From contig NZ_JASKMS010000007.1 of assembly GCF_030124145.1 (NCBI RefSeq), positions 248,001-312,000 on the forward strand: 64,000 bases of DNA, in the 5' to 3' direction. Shown piece after piece: positions 59,001 to 64,000 of the stretch. This stretch comes from Streptomyces sp. 378. Its GTDB lineage: Bacteria; Actinomycetota; Actinomycetes; Streptomycetales; Streptomycetaceae. Each line of letters opens with the position of its first letter. Within the stretch, counting starts at the first letter, position 1. The notes beneath the pieces were generated by a model that searched no databases, was not told the DNA's origin, and saw only the letters and a program-made list of their open reading frames with translations. Both the position numbers and the translations under genes were made by a program.

Positions 59001-59955
59001 TGGAAACCGCCTGCGCCGCTGCACGCTCCTCGATGTCCCGCTGCAGGGCCACGGCGGAGAAGCGCATGGTCGCGCCACTCTCGAGGTCACCGGCGCCCGG
59101 CTCCTCGGCGTCGTCGGCGACCGGATCAGCCGAAACGTCGGGCGCGGTCGGGGCCTCAGGGGCGGCAGGAGGAGTGGCAGGGGGAGTCGCCGGAGCTTCG
59201 GGAGCGTCCGGGGCCTGCGGCGTCCACTGCGCCTGGTACCCGCTCACGGGGATGTTCGGCACGGCCGTGGGAGAGGCCGGGCTCCCCGCCGGTGCCTCGG
59301 TCTGCCCCTGGGGCTGAGCCCCCGGCTGCGGTCCCTGCGGCTCGAAACCGCTGCCCATCGGAAGCCTGGGCACGGCGGAGGAACTCTGGGAAGAGGGCGC
59401 GGGCGCCGTCGGTGGCGTGAAGGGCGCACCGGGCGCGGGCGCGGGAGGCGTGAACGGAGCGCCCGGAGCGGGTGCCGGCGCGGGAGGAGTGAAGGGCGCC
59501 CCGGGTGACGGAGCCGGGGCGGAGGCCTGCCCCGGCAGGGACGTCGGAAGGGACGAAGGACCACCGGAAGGGTTGGCATGCGGCGGCGGAGTGAGCCCCG
59601 GCAGCGGCGGCACCGGCCCCGGCGGCATTCCGGAACCACCGGGCGCCCCGGCCGCCCCTGGACCCCCCGATCCTCCGGTGGGACCGGAAGCCCCATGCGA
59701 CCCGGTACCTCCGGGCACGCCGGAAGCTCCCGGCGCCCCCGAACCCGAGGGCGCCCCCGAAGCGCTGGAGTCCTCGGACGCCGCCCCCGCCCCCTGCCCC
59801 GCACTCGAGCTCCCCGAGGCGTTCTGCGTGTACCAGGCGGGCGGCGCGTAGTCGATGGTGAACTCGCCCGTCACCTCTGCCGCGGACTCCGCGTCGGGCT
59901 GGTCATCGCCGGGTGTCGCCCAGCCCCCGCGGATCCCGTCCCGATCGCTGCTCAC
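56038..59955 (-). CDS. MinD/ParA-like ATPase with long proline-rich arms (EspI-like)
   Basis: This 1,305-residue protein has a deviant Walker [13 protein letters not shown] (Lys871) in a MinD/ParA domain (~residues 860-1120, with [12 protein letters not shown] and DSGTGLL). About 850 low-complexity residues precede it (P/Q/A/G-rich, with acidic Ser/Asp stretches), and ~180 residues of [10 protein letters not shown] repeats follow. This layout matches EspI of mycobacterial ESX-1 and the protein that S. coelicolor carries beside its ESX genes. I choose the GTG at 59955 with AGGAGG upstream; the longer ATG start at 60075 lacks a ribosome site. Here no ESX genes follow. The role could be secretion or development. 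Confidence 0.85.
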   Translation of the reverse strand: MSSDRDGIRGGWATPGDDQPDAESAAEVTGEFTIDYAPPAWYTQNASGSSSAGQGAGAASEDSSASGAPSGSGAPGASGVPGGTGSHGASGPTGGSGGPGAAGAPGGSGMPPGPVPPLPGLTPPPHANPSGGPSSLPTSLPGQASAPAPSPGAPFTPPAPAPAPGAPFTPPAPAPGAPFTPPTAPAPSSQSSSAVPRLPMGSGFEPQGPQPGAQPQGQTEAPAGSPASPTAVPNIPVSGYQAQWTPQAPDAPEAPATPPATPPAAPEAPTAPDVSADPVADDAEEPGAGDLESGATMRFSAVALQRDIEERAAAQAVSTADAPEVPGVVGDGDTESKDADGADSGTRTDEAEDDTSDTVSEYALDADAFADVPPAEESESASTRSEAEDVASGLPEPQVAASEDTPSEEADVQDSAPDDTGAEGTGSEEADPEDARPKADEPLDAVPAEAEHQPRPQPQPQESEDAGAATAEPVDSQASGAPLADAEPVSAEPADAVPSDAQPSDAEPVDSVPQDSVHEDAAGPGTGDAQPAWAPPAPQGVPPLPPSYQPAAPAPASHWPAQPQQQPQAQPAAPSVPAQPMAAQGQQQPVPPEPPVPAQQPPFQPQAPQPAPAAWNQPPAQPAPQPAYGFPHPGAQPPAAPNAQGGYGFPHPGAPAQAAQPPAPAQQPDGPPLPPPQGGYGFPEQSVPAPAAQQQPPAQQPAGPTPTPQDGYGFPQPGTPHAQGGYGFPQPPGQQPQAQPQPGAQPPHAGQHEQQPGQPAHPGQPGQPYPGQSQQPVDPRTGAAWPQPMRHDQRQPTNPGAAPLGYTAAVELSSDRLLNSKKQKAKSSRPVAGGGRFKIGGKKEEAERQRKLDLIRTPVLSCYRIAVISLKGGVGKTTTTTALGSTLATERQDKILAIDANPDAGTLGRRVRRETGATIRDLVQAIPYLNSYMDIRRFTSQASSGLEIIANDVDPAVSTTFNDEDYRRAIDVLGKQYPVILTDSGTGLLYSAMRGVLDLADQLIIISTPSVDGASSASTTLDWLSAHGYADLVSRSITVISGVRETGKMIKVEDIVTHFETRCRGVIVVPFDEHLAAGAEVDLDMMRPKVREAYFNLAAMVAEDFVRHQQSHGLWTSDGNPPPVAAPPLPGHAMPGQPYAQPGQQPPYPGPQHPAPGQQVPGQPGPYPQQPQPGQPYAQPGQPYPQQGQPPAQPGQPYPQPGQPYPQPGQPYPQQGQPPAQPGQPYPQPGQPPYPQPGQPGQPGQPGQPGQPGPQPGQPAAHPGQPYPQPGQPPAAPPQPGYGYPQPGHPAQPDGQTPPPPPPTQ

Positions 59956-60472
59956 AGTGTTCCTCCTGGTGTGGTCGAGCACCCTCATAGCGTGCTGGGC
60001 GACCCTTGCTTGTCGTCCGACGTCGTGCGTAGTCGCTTGAGGCGAATCGAGGTCGTCCGAGGTCGTCCGCTCCACAGGCTCCCCCGCCTTCCCCCTGGGA
60101 CGCCGACGCCTGCCACGGTTCCGACGGCGCGCCCCGTCCCAGCCTAATCACCACAAGCCCCGCCCCGGCAGGCCCGTCCACCCCCGAGCAGCCGTCCGTC
60201 GCGTCACAACCTGCCCAGAAGGTGCCCGGAAGTGACGTATACGGCACGCACTTTGGTGAACAAACCGGTCGATACATGTGAAGAATCGCGAACCGCCTTG
60301 CGGCGCCACCGTCTTGGGGCCACGAGGAAGCATCAGCCTTGAGGCGCGCGAGACATACGGAGCAAGAGACATGGGAAGCGCAAGACACACGAAGCGCAAG
60401 ACACACGAAGCACAAGACATACGAAGAGGGGCGGCCGTTCACCGGCTCACCCCTCGTCGTCCACCGCGCCGC
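59956..60472. other. 517-base region between EspI-like and bldB genes
   Basis: Both flanking genes read on the minus strand, so this region holds the EspI-like promoter and the bldB terminator. The only structure I see is a 16-base tandem repeat at 60343-60422. No gene is supported. Confidence 0.6.
60343..60422. repeat. 16-base tandem repeat near bldB
   Basis: Two identical units GAAGCGCAAGACACAC (60375-60390, 60391-60406) are followed by a variant unit (60407-60422) and preceded by two degraded ones. They lie just downstream of bldB. Confidence 0.8.
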
Positions 60473-60769
60473 TCACCGACCGGCTTCGGGCCCCCCGCCG
60501 CGCGCCCCCGGCTCAAGATCGAATTCGCCGTCCCGCGCCCCCAGCACGAACGCCCGCCACTCCGCCTCCGTGTAGCGCAGCACCGTCTCCGGGTCGAGTG
60601 ACGAGCGCATCGCCACGGCCCCCTCGGGCAGGTAGGCGATCTCGACCCGCTCCTCGTGGCCCTCGGTTCCCGGCGCGCCGTGCCACTCGACACCGGAGAT
60701 GTCGAGGGCGTAGAGCTCGTCCCGCTCCCGCTCCTTGCGTGCCTTGATCTCCTCAGCCGTCTCCGCCAT
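60473..60769 (-). CDS. bldB: DUF397 protein, BldB developmental regulator
   Basis: The 98-residue protein has the DUF397 core VLRYTEAEWRAFVLGARDGEFDL. An N-terminal charged helix (AEEIKARKERERDELYALD) precedes it. Length, sequence start and location near rpsO match what I remember of BldB, the small protein needed for aerial hyphae and antibiotic production in S. coelicolor. Most other DUF397 genes sit beside a WhiJ-like regulator, which is absent here. The ATG reads leftward from 60769. Confidence 0.75.
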   Translation of the reverse strand: MAETAEEIKARKERERDELYALDISGVEWHGAPGTEGHEERVEIAYLPEGAVAMRSSLDPETVLRYTEAEWRAFVLGARDGEFDLEPGARGGGPEAGR

Positions 60770-61037
60770 GCCGCAGCGACCCCTTCCCGACGTACGAACG
60801 GTCCGAATCCGCTCACCCTAGTGGCCCCCTCCCCTCCGGCCGGGAGGTTCGAAGGACCAGGGCAAAGAGGGCCCCGACCGCCTGATACTCTGGACGACGG
60901 CCGTTTGTGTACGCACCCCCGGAGCTCACCGCTCTGGAGGCCGCGCCCAGCGGATCCCCGCCTTCCGAGTCATGGAAGCTCCCCCGAGACACAGACCGGG
61001 GGCACTCGGTGGCCATCACAGACTACGAGGAGTACGC

Positions 61038-61325
61038 GTGCCGCTCGACGCCGCTACGAAGAAGCAGATCATCACCGAGTTCGGCCAGAAGGAGGGCGAC
61101 ACCGGCTCCCCCGAGGTCCAGGTCGCCATGCTCTCGCGCCGCATCTCGGACCTGACCGAGCACCTCAAGACCCACAAGCACGACCACCACTCCCGCCGTG
61201 GCCTGCTGATCCTGGTGGGCCAGCGTCGCCGTCTTCTCCAGTACCTGGCGAAGAAGGACATCCAGCGCTTCCGTGCGCTGGTCGACCGCCTCGGCATCCG
61301 TCGCGGTGCGGCGGGCGCCAAGTAA
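61038..61325 (+). CDS. rpsO: 30S ribosomal protein S15
   Basis: This 95-residue protein binds 16S rRNA in the small subunit. [38 protein letters not shown] is the classic S15 core. The start is GTG with GAGGAG five bases upstream. A hairpin follows, and pnp lies downstream, giving the conserved rpsO-pnp operon. Confidence 0.97.
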   Translation: MPLDAATKKQIITEFGQKEGDTGSPEVQVAMLSRRISDLTEHLKTHKHDHHSRRGLLILVGQRRRLLQYLAKKDIQRFRALVDRLGIRRGAAGAK

Positions 61326-61336
61326 GACGCCGTGAG

Positions 61337-61370
61337 GGGAGCGGTTCCCGAAGGAAAGGGGACCGCTCCC
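61337..61370 (+). terminator. Hairpin between rpsO and pnp
   Basis: GGGAGCGGT pairs with ACCGCTCCC, extended by four more pairs including one G-U, and is followed by TTT. In Streptomyces the rpsO-pnp intergenic hairpin is known as an RNase III-cut attenuator that lets some transcription continue into pnp; this site fits that role. Confidence 0.8.
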
Positions 61371-61612
61371 TTTGCTGTACGTGCGGAGTGTCACCACTGC
61401 TTTGTAGTGTGGTAGCACAACGCAGGACGAAAGACACAGCACGACAAGAAGAGGAGAGGCGCACCTAGCCGCCGCCGGTCCTCGGTAGTGGCCCCCGGGG
61501 GAAGCGAGCCCGGGTGCTTCGATCGAAGACCGGCCCGCACAGCCCGGAGCGCTTCTTCGCAACCGTCTCCCCGCCACACGGGCCGGGAGACGAGGACGAG
61601 GAGAAAGCACTA

Positions 61613-63832
61613 GTGGAGAACGAGACCCACTACGCCGAGGCCGTCATCGACAATGGCGCCTTCGGCACCCGCACCATCCGCTTCGAGACGGGCCGCCTGG
61701 CCAAGCAGGCCGCCGGCTCCGCCGTGGCGTACCTGGACGACGACACCATGGTGCTGTCGGCCACCACCGCTTCCAAGAACCCCAAGGACCAGCTCGACTT
61801 CTTCCCCCTCACGGTGGACGTCGAGGAGCGGATGTACGCCGCCGGCAAGATCCCCGGCAGCTTCTTCCGCCGCGAGGGCCGCCCCTCCGAGGACGCGATC
61901 CTCACCTGCCGCCTGATCGACCGCCCGCTGCGCCCCTCCTTCAAGAAGGGTCTGCGCAACGAGATCCAGGTCGTCGCCACGATCATGGCGCTCAACCCCG
62001 ACCACCTGTACGACGTCGTGGCGATCAACGCCGCGTCCGCGTCCACGCAGCTGGCCGGCCTGCCCTTCTCCGGCCCGATCGGCGGCGTCCGCGTCGCGCT
62101 GATCAACGGCCAGTGGGTGGCCTTCCCGACGCACACCGAGCTCGAGGACGCCGTCTTCGACATGGTCGTCGCGGGCCGCACCCTGGAGGACGGCGACGTC
62201 GCGATCATGATGGTCGAGGCCGAGGCCACCGAGAAGACCATCCAGCTGGTCCAGGGCGGTGCCGAGGCGCCGACCGAAGAGGTCGTCGCCGCCGGTCTGG
62301 ACGCCGCGAAGCCCTTCATCAAGGTGCTCTGCAAGGCCCAGGCCGACCTCGCCGCGAAGGCCGCCAAGCCCACCGGCGAGTTCCCGATCTTCCTCGACTA
62401 CCAGGACGACGTCCTGGAGGCGCTCACCGCGGCCGTCAAGCCCGAGCTCGCCCAGGCGCTCACCATCGCCGGCAAGCAGGAGCGCGAGGCCGAGCTGGAC
62501 CGCGTCAAGGGTCTGGCCGCCGAGAAGCTCCTCCCGGAGTTCGAGGGCCGCGAGAAGGAGATCTCCGCCGCGTACCGCTCGCTCACCAAGCAGCTGGTCC
62601 GTGAGCGCGTGATCAGGGAGAAGAAGCGCATCGACGGCCGCGGCGTGACGGACATCCGTACGCTCGCCGCCGAGGTCGAGGCCATCCCGCGCGTGCACGG
62701 CTCCGCGGTGTTCGAGCGTGGCGAGACCCAGATCCTGGGCGTCACCACCCTCAACATGCTCCGCATGGAGCAGCAGCTGGACACCCTCTCCCCGGTGACC
62801 CGCAAGCGCTACATGCACAACTACAACTTCCCGCCGTACTCCACCGGCGAGACCGGCCGCGTCGGCTCCCCGAAGCGCCGCGAGATCGGCCACGGCGCCC
62901 TCGCCGAGCGCGCCCTGGTGCCGGTCCTGCCGACGCGCGAGGAGTTCCCCTACGCGATCCGCCAGGTCTCCGAGGCGCTGAGCTCCAACGGCTCGACGTC
63001 CATGGGCTCGGTCTGCGCCTCCACCATGTCGCTGCTGAACGCCGGTGTGCCGCTGAAGGCCCCCGTCGCCGGTATCGCCATGGGTCTGATCTCCCAGGAG
63101 ATCGAGGGCGAGACGCACTACGTCACCCTCACCGACATCCTCGGTGCGGAGGACGCCTTCGGCGACATGGACTTCAAGGTCGCCGGCACCAAGGAGTTCG
63201 TGACCGCCCTCCAGCTCGACACCAAGCTGGACGGCATCCCCGCCTCCGTCCTGGCCGCCGCTCTCAAGCAGGCCCGTGACGCCCGCCTCCACATCCTCGA
63301 CGTGATGATGGAAGCGATCGACACGCCGGACGAGATGTCCCCGAACGCCCCGCGGATCATCACCGTCAAGATCCCCGTGGACAAGATCGGCGAGGTCATC
63401 GGCCCCAAGGGCAAGATGATCAACCAGATCCAGGAGGACACCGGCGCCGACATCACGATCGAGGACGACGGCACGATCTACATCGGCGCGGTCGACGGAC
63501 CGTCCGCCGAGGCCGCCCGCACCACGATCAACGGCATCGCCAACCCGACCATGCCGGAGGTCGGCGAGCGCTACCTGGGCACGGTCGTGAAGACGACCAC
63601 CTTCGGCGCGTTCGTGTCGCTGCTGCCGGGCAAGGACGGACTGCTGCACATCTCGCAGATCCGCAAGCTCGCCGGCGGCAAGCGCGTGGAGAACGTCGAG
63701 GACGTCCTCGGCGTGGGCGCCAAGGTCCAGGTCGAGATCGCCGAGATCGACTCCCGCGGCAAGCTCTCCCTGATCCCCGTGATCGAGGGCGAGGACGCCT
63801 CTGACGAGAAGAAGGACGACGCCGACCAGTGA
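61613..63832 (+). CDS. pnp: Polyribonucleotide nucleotidyltransferase (PNPase)
   Basis: This 739-residue enzyme degrades RNA by phosphorolysis and can also add 3' tails in Streptomyces. It has two RNase PH domains ([32 protein letters not shown]), KH ([17 protein letters not shown]) and S1 ([13 protein letters not shown]). I use the GTG at 61613 with GAGGAG upstream, giving [15 protein letters not shown]; an in-frame start at 61514 lacks a ribosome site. It overlaps the next gene in GTGA. Confidence 0.97.
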   Translation: MENETHYAEAVIDNGAFGTRTIRFETGRLAKQAAGSAVAYLDDDTMVLSATTASKNPKDQLDFFPLTVDVEERMYAAGKIPGSFFRREGRPSEDAILTCRLIDRPLRPSFKKGLRNEIQVVATIMALNPDHLYDVVAINAASASTQLAGLPFSGPIGGVRVALINGQWVAFPTHTELEDAVFDMVVAGRTLEDGDVAIMMVEAEATEKTIQLVQGGAEAPTEEVVAAGLDAAKPFIKVLCKAQADLAAKAAKPTGEFPIFLDYQDDVLEALTAAVKPELAQALTIAGKQEREAELDRVKGLAAEKLLPEFEGREKEISAAYRSLTKQLVRERVIREKKRIDGRGVTDIRTLAAEVEAIPRVHGSAVFERGETQILGVTTLNMLRMEQQLDTLSPVTRKRYMHNYNFPPYSTGETGRVGSPKRREIGHGALAERALVPVLPTREEFPYAIRQVSEALSSNGSTSMGSVCASTMSLLNAGVPLKAPVAGIAMGLISQEIEGETHYVTLTDILGAEDAFGDMDFKVAGTKEFVTALQLDTKLDGIPASVLAAALKQARDARLHILDVMMEAIDTPDEMSPNAPRIITVKIPVDKIGEVIGPKGKMINQIQEDTGADITIEDDGTIYIGAVDGPSAEAARTTINGIANPTMPEVGERYLGTVVKTTTFGAFVSLLPGKDGLLHISQIRKLAGGKRVENVEDVLGVGAKVQVEIAEIDSRGKLSLIPVIEGEDASDEKKDDADQ

Positions 63833-64000
63833 CGTCCCGTGACTTCCAGGCGACGGCCCGCACCTCCTCGGAGGCGCGGGCCGTCGCCCGTACCCAAACC
63901 CTCGTCAAGGGCGAGAACGGCATCGGCACGGTCCGCAAGACCACCCTCCCGGGCGGACTGCGCATCGTCACCGAAACCCTGCCCTCGGTCCGCTCCGCGA
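63829..64000 (+). CDS. M16 family zinc peptidase, N-terminal part
   Basis: The gene starts with GTG overlapping the pnp stop (GTGA) and is cut by the window end. The 57 visible residues end in [21 protein letters not shown], which is the start of an M16 (insulinase-like) peptidase; such a gene follows pnp in Streptomyces. The HxxEH zinc motif would lie just beyond the window. Translational coupling to pnp is indicated. Confidence 0.85.
   Translation, partial: MTSRDFQATARTSSEARAVARTQTLVKGENGIGTVRKTTLPGGLRIVTETLPSVRSA

Noticed and set aside
55789..59508. 1,239-codon open frame opposite the EspI-like gene
   Set aside because: It is the complement of proline/glutamine-rich repeats; codon use and the ParA motifs favour the minus strand.

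Overview
The window is chromosomal DNA from a Streptomyces. The evidence is very high GC, strong third-position G/C bias, many GTG starts, and a housekeeping order typical of the genus: dxr - site-2 protease - ispG - GNAT genes - proS - rimP - nusA - ylxR - infB - DUF503 - rbfA - truB - ribF - rpsO - pnp - M16 peptidase. I see no rRNA, tRNA, CRISPR array, prophage or insertion sequence. Function calls come from motifs and remembered family features; no search was run.

Layout. 1-5.4 kb: the 3' part of a membrane-anchored P-loop ATPase, a PucR-type regulator and an aldehyde dehydrogenase. 5.4-24.3 kb: a carbohydrate locus that reads as a xyloglucan utilisation system. It has a GH3 glycosidase with extra modules, a lipoprotein/two-permease ABC importer with no ATPase, and GH74, GH42, GH95, GH12 and GH31 enzymes. 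A LacI-family repressor closes the locus. Palindromic TCGAAGCGCTTCGA sites lie in the two outer intergenic regions (two near GH3/importer, two near lacI), which ties the ends into one regulon. A sulfotransferase sits inside the locus behind its own terminator and looks unrelated. GH74 and GH12 carry export signals and the other hydrolases do not. This implies that large oligosaccharides are cut outside, imported, then stripped of fucose, galactose, xylose and glucose in the cytoplasm.

24.4-43.4 kb: acyl-CoA dehydrogenase, then MEP-pathway genes (dxr, ispG) around a site-2 protease, two acetyltransferases, proS, a small minus-strand operon (lipoprotein, DUF4439, degenerate phosphotransferase-like protein), and the rimP-nusA-ylxR-infB-DUF503-rbfA-truB translation/transcription operon. 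43.6-48.2 kb: a large protein joining a trypsin-like fold that lacks its catalytic serine to a STAND-like NTPase, followed by ribF. 48.3-49.8 kb: a TetR regulator divergent from an NAD(P)-binding protein with two clear operators between them. 49.8-55.7 kb: a five-gene oligopeptide-type ABC importer whose binding protein is anchored by a C-terminal membrane helix.

56-64 kb: a 1,305-residue MinD/ParA-like protein with long proline-rich arms (EspI-like), a small DUF397 protein that I identify as BldB, then rpsO, pnp and the start of an M16 peptidase. In S. coelicolor, as I recall it, the ESX/type VII secretion genes lie between these markers. Here they are absent.
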